DNA of 64,000 nucleotides from Micromonospora sediminicola (GCF_900089585.1 NZ_FLRH01000003.1:4354501-4418500), one strand, 5' to 3'. Shown: positions 41,382 through 50,741, counted from the stretch's first letter. Translations and numbers: made by a program. Notes: generated by a model not told the origin, from the letters alone.

Positions 41382-42860
41382 ATGGGCGAGGACGTCGGCG
41401 CGCGCACCTTCAGCCGGGAGGACCGGGCCCGCTACCGCGACAAGGTACGGCGGTGCCTCGACGTCTTCGCCGAGATGCTGCGCGAGTCCCGGTTCGACGT
41501 GGAACGGCCGATGACCGGGCTGGAGATCGAGCTGAACCTGGTCGACGACGGGTTCGACCCGGCGATGCGCAACGCCGACGCGCTGGAGGCGATCGCCGAC
41601 CCGGCGTTCCAGACCGAGCTGGGCCAGTTCAACGTGGAGATCAACGTCGCGCCGCGCCGGCTCGCCGGCACCGGCACCGCCCAGTTCGAGGAGCACGTCC
41701 GGGCCAGCCTCAACGCCGCCGAGGAGAAGGCGCGCACGGTCGGCGCGCACATGGTCATGATCGGGATCCTGCCGACGCTGCGCCCGGAGCACCTGACCGC
41801 GTCCTCGCTCTCGGCCAACCCGCGCTACGCGCTGCTCAACGAGCAGATCTTCGCCGCCCGGGGCGAGGACCTGCCGATCGCGATCAGCGGGGTGGAGCGG
41901 CTGGCCACCACCGCCGACACCATCACGCCCGAGGCCGCCTGCACCAGCACCCAGTTCCATCTCCAGGTCAGCCCGGCGCAGTTCGCCGACTACTGGAACG
42001 CCGCCCAGGCGGTCGCCGGCATCCAGGTGGCCCTCGGCGCGAACTCCCCGCTGTTCTTCGGCCGGGAGCTGTGGCGCGAGACCCGGGTCCCGCTGTTCCA
42101 GCAGGCCACCGACACCCGTGCGGAGGAGATCAAGGCCCAGGGGGTACGCCCGCGGGTGTGGTTCGGGGAACGCTGGATCACCTCGGTGTTCGACCTGTTC
42201 GAGGAGAACGTGCGCTACTTCCCGGCGCTGCTGCCGGTCTGCGACCCGGAGGACCCGGCGACCACGCTGCACAGCGGCGGGGTGCCGAAGCTGGCGGAGC
42301 TGCGCCTGCACAACGGCACCATCTACCGCTGGAACCGGCCGGTCTACGACGTACTGCGGGGCCGCCCGCACCTGCGGGTGGAGAACCGGGTGCTGCCGGC
42401 CGGGCCGACCGTGCTGGACACGGTCGCCAACGGCGCGTTCTACTTCGGCGTGGTCCGGGCGTTGGCCGAGTCGGACCGCCCGCTCTGGTCCCAGATGTCG
42501 TTCAGCGCCGCCGAGGAGAACTTCAACGCCTGCGCCCGGCACGGCATCGACGCCCAGGTGTTCTGGCCGGGCCTGGGCTACCTGCCGGTGACCGAGCTGG
42601 TGCTGCGCCGGTTGCTGCCGCTGGCCCACCACGGGCTCGACCGCTGGGGCCTGGACCCGGTGGAGCGGGACCGACTGCTCGGCATCGTCGAGCAGCGCTG
42701 CCTGACCGGCCGCAACGGCGCGACCTGGCAGGTGGAGACGTTGCACCGGTTGGAGTCCGCCGACCACCTGGACCGGCCGGCCGCGCTGCGCGAGGTGGTC
42801 CGCCACTACGTGGACCTGATGCACAGCAACCGCCCGGTGCACGAGTGGCCGATCCCCTGA
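41382..42860 (+). CDS. glutamate-cysteine ligase family 2 (GCS2/EgtA-like)
   Basis: About 492 residues; GTG 41373 would add three. The family catalyses gamma-glutamyl-cysteine or related ATP-dependent gamma-glutamyl ligation. Motifs: MTGLEIELNLVDDG (acidic metal loop), QTELGQFNVEINVAPR, TSTQFHLQVSPAQFADYWNA, and WRPVYDVL-type region with LRVENRVLPAGPTVLDTVANGAFYFGVV. In actinomycetes, GCS2 proteins include EgtA of ergothioneine biosynthesis, but egtBCD are not near, so the exact substrate is open. Ends three bases before the convergent FAD reductase. Confidence 0.87.
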   Translation: MGEDVGARTFSREDRARYRDKVRRCLDVFAEMLRESRFDVERPMTGLEIELNLVDDGFDPAMRNADALEAIADPAFQTELGQFNVEINVAPRRLAGTGTAQFEEHVRASLNAAEEKARTVGAHMVMIGILPTLRPEHLTASSLSANPRYALLNEQIFAARGEDLPIAISGVERLATTADTITPEAACTSTQFHLQVSPAQFADYWNAAQAVAGIQVALGANSPLFFGRELWRETRVPLFQQATDTRAEEIKAQGVRPRVWFGERWITSVFDLFEENVRYFPALLPVCDPEDPATTLHSGGVPKLAELRLHNGTIYRWNRPVYDVLRGRPHLRVENRVLPAGPTVLDTVANGAFYFGVVRALAESDRPLWSQMSFSAAEENFNACARHGIDAQVFWPGLGYLPVTELVLRRLLPLAHHGLDRWGLDPVERDRLLGIVEQRCLTGRNGATWQVETLHRLESADHLDRPAALREVVRHYVDLMHSNRPVHEWPIP

Positions 42861-42863
42861 CCG

Positions 42864-43976
42864 TCACGGGGTGGGGAACGACCGGTCCCCGAACAGCACG
42901 CCCCGGGCCGCGGCACGCCCGATCGGCGTCCGCAGGAGGGTGAACGCCGCCGTCGCGACGGCCGGCGTGCGCACCTGGGCCAGTCCTCGGCGCAGCGTCA
43001 GCCGGCCCCGGAAGCGGGCCCGCAGCGCGGCGCCGTCGTAGCGGCGCACGGCTTCGCGGCGGCCCGTGCGCAGCGCCTCGTCGAGGATGTCCGCGGCGTG
43101 CGCGGACAGCCGCAGGCACGGGTCGAGGCCACCGGCGGTGAGCGGGCTGACCGCGCCCGCCGCGTCGCCCACCAGCAGCCCGTCCGGGCAGCCGATGCGG
43201 CGCAGCAGCCCGCCGACCGGGATCGGCCCGCCGCGCCGCTCGACCGTCCCGGACCGGTCCGCGCCGGGCAGTCCCGGGGCCGTCGCGGCGAACCGGCGCA
43301 GCGCCTGCCGGAGCCCGCCGGGGAAGCGGTCGGGGTAGCCGGCGACGCCGACGTGGGCGTGCCGCCCGTCGTTGACGACCCAGGCCAGGTAGCCGGGCGC
43401 GAGCGTGGGGTCGAGCACGCAGTGGAACGTGGGTGGACCCTCGCCGGCGGGGACCCCGAACACCTCCTCGGCGCCGACCAGCAGGTGGCGGTTGCGGTCC
43501 AGGCGCAGGTCGCGGGCCACCCGGGAACGGGCGCCGTCGGCGCCGACGACGAACCGGGCGCGGACCTCGACCGGCCCGTCGGGACCGTGCAGCGCGAGGG
43601 CGTCGGCCCGCCGGCCGGTGTAGCGGGTGCCGAGCGCGATCCGCACGCCGGCGTCGGCGGCGGCGTGCGCGGCGGCCGTGTAGAGCCCCGCCATGTCGCC
43701 GACGCGGTACTCGTCGCGCCCGCTGTCCACCGTGACCGGGCGGCGCAGCCCGGGCGGGTAGAGCACGACGCGCCGGATGGGCGGGCCGAGGCAGTCCTCG
43801 GGCAGCGGGAAGTCGTCGAGCGTGCGGCGGACGAAGATGCCGGTGGTCCGGATCGCGCCGGCCAGGGTGGGGCGCCGGTCGACCAGCAGCACGTCGTGGC
43901 CGCGCCGGGCGAGCAGCGTGGCGGTGTGCAGACCGGCCAGTCCGGCGCCGACGACCAGCACGTCGAGATCGTTCAT
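42864..43976 (-). CDS. FAD-dependent oxidoreductase, geranylgeranyl-reductase type
   Basis: 370 residues. Rossmann FAD motif LVVGAGLAGLHTATLLARRGHDVLLVDRR, GG-doublet and VVGADGARSRVARDLRL (DG motif of the GR2/p-hydroxybenzoate-hydroxylase fold), then LLVGDAAGAVSPLTAGGLDPCLRLS (GD motif). The family contains polyprenyl reductases and halogenase-like enzymes. Substrate unknown. Upstream DNA holds two TATCGA units 21 bases apart, a possible operator of its own. Confidence 0.87.
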   Translation of the reverse strand: MNDLDVLVVGAGLAGLHTATLLARRGHDVLLVDRRPTLAGAIRTTGIFVRRTLDDFPLPEDCLGPPIRRVVLYPPGLRRPVTVDSGRDEYRVGDMAGLYTAAAHAAADAGVRIALGTRYTGRRADALALHGPDGPVEVRARFVVGADGARSRVARDLRLDRNRHLLVGAEEVFGVPAGEGPPTFHCVLDPTLAPGYLAWVVNDGRHAHVGVAGYPDRFPGGLRQALRRFAATAPGLPGADRSGTVERRGGPIPVGGLLRRIGCPDGLLVGDAAGAVSPLTAGGLDPCLRLSAHAADILDEALRTGRREAVRRYDGAALRARFRGRLTLRRGLAQVRTPAVATAAFTLLRTPIGRAAARGVLFGDRSFPTP

Positions 43977-44027
43977 GTATCGAGTTTCGGTGTCTAGCTA
44001 TCGAAAGTCAATCGGTTCGCGGCGGTG

Positions 44028-44648
44028 TCACCCGGAGACGACGGCGAACACCAACGCGCCGACAGCGGCGAGTGGCAGCGCCACGGCCACCGCGAGCAGC
44101 CGCGGCCGGGCGGTACGCCCGACGAGCACGACCAGCAGCGCGGCGAGCGCGAGGTCGATCGCGACGTTCCACCATCCGCCCGGGTAGCCGGACCGCGCGC
44201 GGCCGGCGAAGCGCAGCGCCTCCTCGACGAACACGGCGGCCGGCAGCGCGGCGCCGACCACCCCGCGCCACCCGTCGGCGCGAGCCCAGGTCCCGGCCAC
44301 CCCGAACACCACCCCGGCGAGCACCCCGAACGCCATCCAGAGCAGCGAACTGGGCGCCACGACCACAGCGAGGTCGTCGCCCTGGATCAGCGCGGCCGCC
44401 AGGTAGTAGCTGGGCACCGCGACCACCAGCAGGACGGTGGCGGCCACGGCGGCCCGCACCGCACCCGACCGGACCCACCAGCCGAGCGCGAATGCGGCGA
44501 CCGCCCAGACGGCAGTGGAATTGCCGAGTTCGGCGAGTGGATACGGCACCCGCGTGATCCAGATGAAGTCGACGAAGCCGAGCAGGATGCCGGCGACGGG
44601 GGCGAGCAGGGTCGGGCGGTGACGCGAGGGCGGCATGCGCGGGAGCAT
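44028..44648 (-). CDS. multi-pass membrane protein, DUF6518-like layout
   Basis: 206 residues. Six or more hydrophobic spans, e.g. LAPVAGILLGFVDFIWITRVPYP, AVAAFALGWWVRS, VAATVLLVVAVPSYYLAAALIQGDD, LWMAFGVLAGVVFGVAG and two near the C-terminus. Start is uncertain; ATG 44648 lies inside a palindrome whose left arm gives GGGGAG as ribosome site, so a bound protein would block translation. Its 5' 95 bp are duplicated at 45740-45836. No function assigned. Confidence 0.8.
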   Translation of the reverse strand: MLPRMPPSRHRPTLLAPVAGILLGFVDFIWITRVPYPLAELGNSTAVWAVAAFALGWWVRSGAVRAAVAATVLLVVAVPSYYLAAALIQGDDLAVVVAPSSLLWMAFGVLAGVVFGVAGTWARADGWRGVVGAALPAAVFVEEALRFAGRARSGYPGGWWNVAIDLALAALLVVLVGRTARPRLLAVAVALPLAAVGALVFAVVSG

Positions 44649-44663
44649 ACTGAGTATGCTCCC
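44641..44663. promoter_or_regulatory. 23-bp perfect palindrome over the start codon
   Basis: GGGAGCATACT-G-AGTATGCTCCC, 11-bp arms. It spans the ribosome site and ATG of the membrane-protein gene. The core CATACTGAGTATG recurs at 45814-45836. Likely a dimeric repressor operator. Confidence 0.7.
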
Positions 44664-44758
44664 CGGCGCTCATGGCCGGGCGTCACCCTCGAGGCCTCCC
44701 GGAGCGCACCGCCGCCTCGGCGACCGCCCGTCGGCCCCGTGGGCGAGCGTCCGCCATG

Positions 44759-45562
44759 TCAGACCAGGCGGGTGAGCAGGACCCGGCCACCCTCGTAGAC
44801 CCCACCGTCGATGGCGACGACCCGGCCGTCGGCGTAACGCAGCGCCTCCCGCACGTCATCCGGCGCCACGCCGAAGTGCTTGGTGAGCGTGCTGTGCCCG
44901 TGCACCAGGACGTCCCCGCCGAGCGCGAGCAACATCGTCGACACCGCGTCGTCCGGGCGCGCCGGCTCGGCCTTCCGAAACGCCCCCCGGTCGCTCATCC
45001 GCCCGCAGAACTCCAGCCACTCGACACCGTCCGACGAGGCCATGGCCGCCGCCACGGCCGCGTTGACGGCTGCGACGTCCGAGCCGAACTCCAGATATCG
45101 CGCGGTGTCGGAGTGCACGAGCAGGTAACCGTCGACGACCGCGACGGCGGGCAGACTCATGATCCAGTCGATGTGCCAGGGCGTCAGCCGGGCAAGGTCG
45201 TCCTCCCGGCCGCCGAACCGTGCCCAACCACCCCGGAAGCCCCCGGGTTCGTCCCACCCGGGGATCGGTGTGGTGCCGAACCGGTGTGCGGCGAGCAGTT
45301 GAGCCTCGTGGTTGCCGAGCAACGCCCGCACCTCGCCGCCGGCCTCCTCAGCGGACGCGGCCAACCGCCGCACGTCCTCGATCACCCCGATGCCGTCCTG
45401 ACCACGATCGACGTAGTCGCCCAGGAACCAGAGCCGGGCCGATCCGCCGGACCACCGCCCGTCGCGGTCGACCAACCCCTCGTCGCGAAGCACGCCCCTC
45501 AGCTCGGATCGGTGCCCGTGCACGTCCGCGACCACATACAACGGTGGATTCAGCCCTGGCAT
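44759..45562 (-). CDS. calcineurin-like metallophosphatase
   Basis: 267 residues. Metal-binding motifs in order: VVADVHGHRSEL (D13, H15), FLGDYVDRGQDG, ALLGNHEAQLLAAH, VDGYLLVHSDTARY and VLVHGHSTLTKHFG, all diagnostic of the Ser/Thr protein-phosphatase branch. Probably a cytoplasmic phosphoesterase; the substrate may be protein or small molecule. GTG/ATG start at 45562. It is followed by the membrane-protein gene after 110 bases. Confidence 0.88.
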   Translation of the reverse strand: MPGLNPPLYVVADVHGHRSELRGVLRDEGLVDRDGRWSGGSARLWFLGDYVDRGQDGIGVIEDVRRLAASAEEAGGEVRALLGNHEAQLLAAHRFGTTPIPGWDEPGGFRGGWARFGGREDDLARLTPWHIDWIMSLPAVAVVDGYLLVHSDTARYLEFGSDVAAVNAAVAAAMASSDGVEWLEFCGRMSDRGAFRKAEPARPDDAVSTMLLALGGDVLVHGHSTLTKHFGVAPDDVREALRYADGRVVAIDGGVYEGGRVLLTRLV

Positions 45563-45617
45563 CGACGAATCCTATCCGCGGGCCGCCCGGCCGGTGACCC
45601 CGTGAACGCCCACCCGG

Positions 45618-45836
45618 TCACAGGGAGACGATCGCCGCGCTCTCGGCCGGCGGTTCGACGCCGTCGCGTGACCGTGACCCCCTCGGGGGTGGCCAGCAGC
45701 ACCCGACGGACCACCCCGGGCAGGTTGACCCGCTGTACGAAGTCGAGGAAGCCGAGCAGGACGCGGGCGACGGGGCGAGCAGGGCCAGGCGGCGGCGCGA
45801 GGGCGGCGTGCGGGTGAACATACTGAGTATGCTCAC
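45618..45836 (-). pseudogene. mosaic gene remnant: head of a membrane protein fused to a treZ tail
   Basis: Reading from 45836, the first ~97 bp match the 5' end of the 44028-44648 gene at about 85% identity by eye, palindrome included, with one base missing that breaks the frame after LLAP. At 45738 the sequence switches to the last ~120 bp of treZ (46708-46829), about 90% identical by eye, including the stop. The result is two gene fragments joined in frame (LLGFLDFVQ to RVNLPGVVRRVLLAT). It is best read as rearrangement debris, not a working gene. Confidence 0.8.
45814..45836. promoter_or_regulatory. second copy of the CATACTGAGTATG palindrome
   Basis: GTGAACATACT-G-AGTATGCTCAC, one mismatch between arms. 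It is part of the duplicated 5' end in the mosaic remnant and lies 143 bp from the end of the maleylpyruvate-isomerase-like gene, so it may still bind the regulator. Confidence 0.6.
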
Positions 45837-45979
45837 CGCAGCGCCGGTCGGCTCGGCGCACGGCGTCGAGGGTCACGGCGCGGCCTCCCGACAAGCGCGT
45901 CGTCCGGTCCCCGCGCTCCGTGTCTCGCGGCGGGACGGCGGGACGGCGCACCGGCACGAGCGGCGCGCCATTCGGGTGG

Positions 45980-46627
45980 TCAGGCCGGAGCGCAACGCCG
46001 GCGCAGGGTGGGCACGCCGGGCCCGGTGAGGTCGTCACAGTAGACGGCCCGGCCCGCCATCGCCATGGTCAGCGCCAGGGTGGTGCCGCTGACCAGTGGG
46101 CCGGCCCCGGCGGCGAAGGGACCGTCGGTCGCCTCCACCCGCAGGCCGTCGACTGCGCTGCGTCCGGCCACCGTGAAGTCCCGCCGTGCGTAGAAGGCGG
46201 CGACCGGCGTGACCGCGCCGACCGGCGGCGTCCGGTCCAGACCGAGCGGACGGCGGATGTCCTGGGCGTGCACGATCACCTCACCGAGCCAGGCCTCGGT
46301 CGGCCCGAACGTCGACGTGGTGCTGCCGAGAACCCGGCGGAACCGGTCGAGCGTCTCCCCCGGATCGGCGCCCCGGTGCTCCGCCAGTCGGCGGTCGTTG
46401 TGCCGGTCGAAGTCGAACCGGGCGCCGAGCACGCTGGCCACCCAACGGGCCCGGCCGACGCTCGCCGCGGCGGTGAGGTGCGCGAGCACCTCCTCGACCG
46501 TCCAGCGGCCGCACAACGAAGGCTGCGCCCACCGCGCCGGGTCGAGCGCGGCCAGGTCGTCGGCGAGGGCGGCACGCTCGGCGTGGGTGAGCGCCCACAG
46601 CTCGTCGCGGGTCGGGGTGTCGGACAT
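45980..46627 (-). CDS. maleylpyruvate isomerase N-terminal/DinB-like protein
   Basis: 215 residues; GGAGG precedes ATG 46627. The N-terminal four-helix MDMPI_N domain has LDPARWAQPSLCGRWTVEEVLAHLTAAA, with the metal His in VLAHL and another in VIVHAQDIRRPLG. Relatives use mycothiol or other thiols for isomerisation or detoxification. The C-terminal 60 residues form a small beta domain. It follows treZ by 80 bases in the same direction, but a metabolic link is not obvious. Confidence 0.85.
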   Translation of the reverse strand: MSDTPTRDELWALTHAERAALADDLAALDPARWAQPSLCGRWTVEEVLAHLTAAASVGRARWVASVLGARFDFDRHNDRRLAEHRGADPGETLDRFRRVLGSTTSTFGPTEAWLGEVIVHAQDIRRPLGLDRTPPVGAVTPVAAFYARRDFTVAGRSAVDGLRVEATDGPFAAGAGPLVSGTTLALTMAMAGRAVYCDDLTGPGVPTLRRRCAPA

Positions 46628-46707
46628 GGAACCTCCACGGTCGGGTCGTCGGAGGTAGGACCGCGCCCCGCCGCCGAACTCACCGCTCCCACCGCGGACC
46701 GCGACGC

Positions 46708-48441
46708 TCAGAGGGAGACGATCGCCGCGCTCTCGGCCGGCAGCTCGATGCCGTCGCGCATCACCGTGACCCCCTCGGAGGTCGCCAGCAGCACCCGGCG
46801 GACCACCCCGGGCAGGTTCACCCGCTGTGGCCGGTCGGCCAGGTTGGCCACCACCAGCGTCGAGCCCCGGCGCATCACCAGGAACTGGTCGCCGTGGCGC
46901 ACCTCGACCCGGTGCAGCCGGGGGTCGGACAGGTCGGCCCGGGACCGGCGCAGCGTGATCAGCCGCCGGTGGAACTCGTACATCTCGCGGTGTTCGGGCT
47001 TGTCCAGCTCGGCCCAGTCCAGCCGGGACCGCAGGAACGTCTGCGGGTCCTGCGGGTCCGGCACGTCCCCCTCCGGCCAGCCGTGCGCGGCGAACTCGCG
47101 TCTGCGGCCGGTGGCCACCGCCGTCGCCAGCTCCGGCTCCGGATGGCTGGTGAAGAACTGCCACGGCGTCGTCGCCGCCCACTCCTCCCCCATGAACAGC
47201 ATCGGGGTGAACGGCGCGGTCATCAGCAGGGTGGCGCCGACCCGCAGCAGCCCGGGCGAGAGCGTGGCGGAGATCCGGTCACCGGTGGCCCGGTTGCCGA
47301 TCTGGTCGTGGTTCTGCAGGTAGGCCACGAAGCGGTGACCCGGGGTGCGCTGCCGGTCGACCGGTCGGCCGTGGCTTCGGTTGCGGAAGCTGGACCAGGT
47401 GCCGGCGTGGAAGAACGCGCCGGTCAGCACGTCGGTGAGGCACTCCAGGGAGCCGAAGTCGCCGTAGTAGCCCTGCCGCTCGCCGGTGAGCAGCGTGTGC
47501 AGCGCGTGGTGGGCGTCGTCGTTCCACTGGGCGTGCAGGCCGTAGCCGCCGGCCTCGCGCGGCGTGATCAGCGTCGGGTCGTTGAGGTCGCTCTCGGCGA
47601 TCAGCGACAGCGGCCGGCCGAGGTGCGTCGACAGCGCCTCCACCTCGGTGGCCACCTCCTCCAGCCAGTGGGTGGCCCGACCGTCCGGCATCGCGTGCAC
47701 GGCGTCCAACCGCAGCCCGTCGACGTGGTAGTCGCGCAGCCACATCAGCACGCTGTCGACGATGTAGCGGCGCACCCCGTCGGAGTGCGGACCGTCCAGG
47801 TTGACCGTGCGGCCCCAGGTGTTGCTCTGCTCGGTGAGGTACGGCGCGAAGCGCGGCGCGTAGGCCCCGGAGGGCCCGAAATGGTTGTAGACGACGTCGA
47901 GGATCACCCCCAGGCCCTTGGCGTGGGCCGCGTCGACGAACCGCTTCAACCCGTCCGGCCCGCCGTAGGGCTCGTGCGGGGCGTACCAGCAGACGCCGTC
48001 GTAGCCCCAGTTGTGCTCGCCGTTGAACGCGTTGACCGGCAGCAGCTCGACCAGGTCGACGCCGAGGTCGACCAGGTGGTCGAGCCGGGCGATCGCGCCG
48101 TCGAACGTGCCCTCCGGGGAGAACGTGCCGATGTGCAGCTCGTAGAGGACGCTGCCGGGCAGTTGCCGACCGGTCCAGGCCGCGTCGGTCCAGTCGAAAG
48201 CGGCGTGCGAGTAGAGGCGGCTGGGGCCGTGCACCCCGGCCGGCTGCCACGCCGACCGGGGGTCGGGCAGCGCCTGCTCGTCGTCGTCGAGCAGGAACGC
48301 GTAGTCGGTGCCCGGACCGGCGTCGGGCACCTCGACCCGCCACCAGCCCGACCGCCCGGGGCGCATCTCGTGGTCGGCGACGCCGGGCAGGCGCAGCCGC
48401 ACCCGGGCGGCCTCGGGCGCCCACACCGTGAACTCGGTCAT
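46708..48441 (-). CDS. treZ: malto-oligosyltrehalose trehalohydrolase
   Basis: 577 residues, GH13. It cuts trehalose from the end of maltooligosyl-trehalose made by TreY. An N-terminal carbohydrate-binding-like domain (FTVWAPEAARVRLRLP) precedes the barrel: ELLPVNAFNGEHNWGYDG, VVYNHFGPSGAY, HVDGLRLDAVHAM (nucleophile Asp), LIAESDLNDP (acid Glu), LQNHDQIGNRATGDR (transition-state Asp), MLFMGEEWAA. Its start overlaps the treY stop by four bases (ATGA-type), so it is translationally coupled. Its 3' end is duplicated in the remnant at 45618. Confidence 0.95.
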   Translation of the reverse strand: MTEFTVWAPEAARVRLRLPGVADHEMRPGRSGWWRVEVPDAGPGTDYAFLLDDDEQALPDPRSAWQPAGVHGPSRLYSHAAFDWTDAAWTGRQLPGSVLYELHIGTFSPEGTFDGAIARLDHLVDLGVDLVELLPVNAFNGEHNWGYDGVCWYAPHEPYGGPDGLKRFVDAAHAKGLGVILDVVYNHFGPSGAYAPRFAPYLTEQSNTWGRTVNLDGPHSDGVRRYIVDSVLMWLRDYHVDGLRLDAVHAMPDGRATHWLEEVATEVEALSTHLGRPLSLIAESDLNDPTLITPREAGGYGLHAQWNDDAHHALHTLLTGERQGYYGDFGSLECLTDVLTGAFFHAGTWSSFRNRSHGRPVDRQRTPGHRFVAYLQNHDQIGNRATGDRISATLSPGLLRVGATLLMTAPFTPMLFMGEEWAATTPWQFFTSHPEPELATAVATGRRREFAAHGWPEGDVPDPQDPQTFLRSRLDWAELDKPEHREMYEFHRRLITLRRSRADLSDPRLHRVEVRHGDQFLVMRRGSTLVVANLADRPQRVNLPGVVRRVLLATSEGVTVMRDGIELPAESAAIVSL

Positions 48442-50738
48442 GCGGCGGCCTCCACAGAGTCGGTGGGTGCGAGGAGGGCGACGGGATAGGTGCTCAGCAG
48501 ATCATCCAGGAGCAGCTCAGAACCACTGTAGACCCGACCGGTGAACAAGTCGGTGCACTCGTGAACGGGAAGTGACAGGGTGGTGTCCCGCCAGCCGCCC
48601 GAGCGGGCCAGCCGCAGCGGCAGCCGGGTCGCCACCGCGACCGCGCCACCCCGGTCGAAGGCCACCGCGTGCGCGCCGGCCGGTCCGTGCGCCGGCACCG
48701 GCCGGTAGCCGGCGAACAGCTCCGGGCGGTCGCGGCGCAGGCGCAGCGTCCGGGAGACCACGAGCAGCTTGGCCGCGCCGTCGGCGGCCACCGCCGGCCG
48801 CCAGCCGGCGTCGAGCCGGGCCAGCGTCTTGCGGCGTACGGCGAAGTCGACCGGCCGCCGGTTGTCCGGATCGACCAGGGAGTTCTCCCACAGCTCGGTG
48901 CCCTGGTAGGTGTCCGGAACGCCGGGCATGGTGAGCTGGACCAGCTTCTGCCCGAGCGAGTTCGACCAGCCGGCCGGGGTGATCTCGTCGGCGAACGCGG
49001 TGATCTGCGCGTGCAGCTCCGGGTCGTCGTACATCCGGTCGACCAGGGCGTGCATCTCGTGCTCGAACGCCGGGTCGGGGTCGGCCCAGCTGGTGCTGAC
49101 CGACGCCTCCCGGGCGGCCTTCTCCGCGTACCCGTGCAGCCGGTCCCGCTCGACCGGCCAGGCGCCGACGGCGGTCTGCCAGAGCAGGTGGGCCAGCGCC
49201 GGGTCGGCCAGCGGGGCCCGGGACATCCAGTCGGTCACCCGCTCGGCCCAGCGCCCGGGGATCTCGCTGAGCACGGCGAGCCGGGCCCGCACGTCCTCGC
49301 CGCGCTTGGTGTCGTGGGTCGACAGCGTGGTCATGCTCGCCGGCCACCGCACCTGGCGGGCGGTGGCGAACCGGTGCAGCTCCGCCGGGGGCACCCCGAA
49401 GTGGGCCGGGCTGCCGCCCACCTCGTTGAGCGCCACGAACCGGCTCCACCGGTAGTAGGCGGTGTCCTCCACGCCCTTGGCCATCACCGCGCCGGTCAGC
49501 TGCGGGAACCGGGCGGCCAGCTCGTGGTCGGGGTCGCGGAGCCGGGCGGTGACGGCGTCCAGCACGCCGGTCAGGTCGGGCCGGCGCCGGCCGGCCTCGC
49601 TGCGGGCGGCGGCGAGGTGCCGGGCCCCCTCGGGCGGGTAGCCGCGGTAGACCGGGAAGCACGCGGCCAGCTCGGCCAGGGCGGCGCGGACCTGCTCGCG
49701 CGGCAGCTCGGGGACGAACGCGGCGAGGCGGGTCAGCTCGGCGGCGAGCAGCCGGGTGGCGGCCTCCAGCTTGGTGCCGTGGGTCAGGTCCTGCCAGGAG
49801 GTGTGCCGGCCGGTGAGCCGGCCGTCCAGCGCGGTGAAGTCCGGTTCGGCGTCCGGGTCGACGAACAGCCCGCTGACCGCCGCCAGGGCGTCGTAGCCGG
49901 TGGTACCGTCGACCGGCCAGTCCGGCAGGTCCTCGCCGTACTCCAGGATCTTCTCCACCACCAGCCAGCTCTCCGGCGCGGCCGCGCGCAGCCGGGCCAG
50001 GTAGCCGGCCGGGTCGCGCAGACCGTCCGGGTGGTCGACCCGGATGCCGTCGACGTCGCCGGCGTCGACCCAGCGCAGGATCTCCGCGTGCGTGGCGTCG
50101 AAGACCGCCGCGTCCTCCACCCGCAGGCCGGCCAGGTCCGACACGGCGAAGAACCGGCGGTACGTCAGCTCGGCGTCCCCGCGCCGCCAGTTCACCAGCT
50201 CGTAGTGCTGCCGGTCGTGCACCTGCCGGGGCGTCCCGTCGCCGGTGCCGTCGGCGACCGGGAACCGGTGCTCGTGGTAGCGCAGCTCGCCGTCGACCAG
50301 CTTGAGGTCGTCGAGCGCGTCGGGAGCGTCGGCGAGCACCGGCAGCAGCAGTCGGCCGCGGTCCCAGTCGATGTCGAACCAGTGCGCGTACGCCGAGTCG
50401 CGGCCCCGGCGCAGCACGTCCCACCAGGCCGGGTTGGCCTCCGGACGGGCCACCCCGGCGTGGTTCGGCACGATGTCGACGACCAGGCCCAGCCCGGCCG
50501 CGCGCAGCGCCCGGACCAGGCGCCGCCGGCCGGCCTCGCCGCCCAGCTCCGGGTTGACCGCCCGGGGGTCGACCACGTCGTAGCCGTGTGGGGAACCGGG
50601 GGTGGCGGTGAGCAGGGGCGCGGTGTAGAGGTGGGTGACGCCGAGCGCGGACAGGTAGTCGGCCAGCTCGGCCGTGGCGTCCAGGTCGAAGCCGGGGCGC
50701 ACCTGCACCCGGTAGGTGGAACGAGGGGTGTCGGGCAT
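48438..50738 (-). CDS. treY: malto-oligosyltrehalose synthase
   Basis: 766 residues, GH13. Intramolecular transglucosylation turns the reducing end of maltooligosaccharides into a trehalose unit. Seen: RSTYRVQVRPGFDLDATAELADYLSALGVTHLYTAPLL, the nucleophile region GIRVDHPDGLRDP, acid VVEKILEYGEDLP, the STHDTKRGEDVRARL motif and LTMPGVPDTYQGTELW. The mid-region is long, as usual for TreY. It is four bases from treX and overlaps treZ, the classic treX-treY-treZ operon order. Confidence 0.95.
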   Translation of the reverse strand: MPDTPRSTYRVQVRPGFDLDATAELADYLSALGVTHLYTAPLLTATPGSPHGYDVVDPRAVNPELGGEAGRRRLVRALRAAGLGLVVDIVPNHAGVARPEANPAWWDVLRRGRDSAYAHWFDIDWDRGRLLLPVLADAPDALDDLKLVDGELRYHEHRFPVADGTGDGTPRQVHDRQHYELVNWRRGDAELTYRRFFAVSDLAGLRVEDAAVFDATHAEILRWVDAGDVDGIRVDHPDGLRDPAGYLARLRAAAPESWLVVEKILEYGEDLPDWPVDGTTGYDALAAVSGLFVDPDAEPDFTALDGRLTGRHTSWQDLTHGTKLEAATRLLAAELTRLAAFVPELPREQVRAALAELAACFPVYRGYPPEGARHLAAARSEAGRRRPDLTGVLDAVTARLRDPDHELAARFPQLTGAVMAKGVEDTAYYRWSRFVALNEVGGSPAHFGVPPAELHRFATARQVRWPASMTTLSTHDTKRGEDVRARLAVLSEIPGRWAERVTDWMSRAPLADPALAHLLWQTAVGAWPVERDRLHGYAEKAAREASVSTSWADPDPAFEHEMHALVDRMYDDPELHAQITAFADEITPAGWSNSLGQKLVQLTMPGVPDTYQGTELWENSLVDPDNRRPVDFAVRRKTLARLDAGWRPAVAADGAAKLLVVSRTLRLRRDRPELFAGYRPVPAHGPAGAHAVAFDRGGAVAVATRLPLRLARSGGWRDTTLSLPVHECTDLFTGRVYSGSELLLDDLLSTYPVALLAPTDSVEAAA

Positions 50739-50741
50739 GGG

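Noticed and set aside
45550..46038. 162-codon frame spanning the mosaic remnant on the - strand
   Set aside because: It only strings together duplicated fragments of two genes; no start with a ribosome site and no coherent domain.
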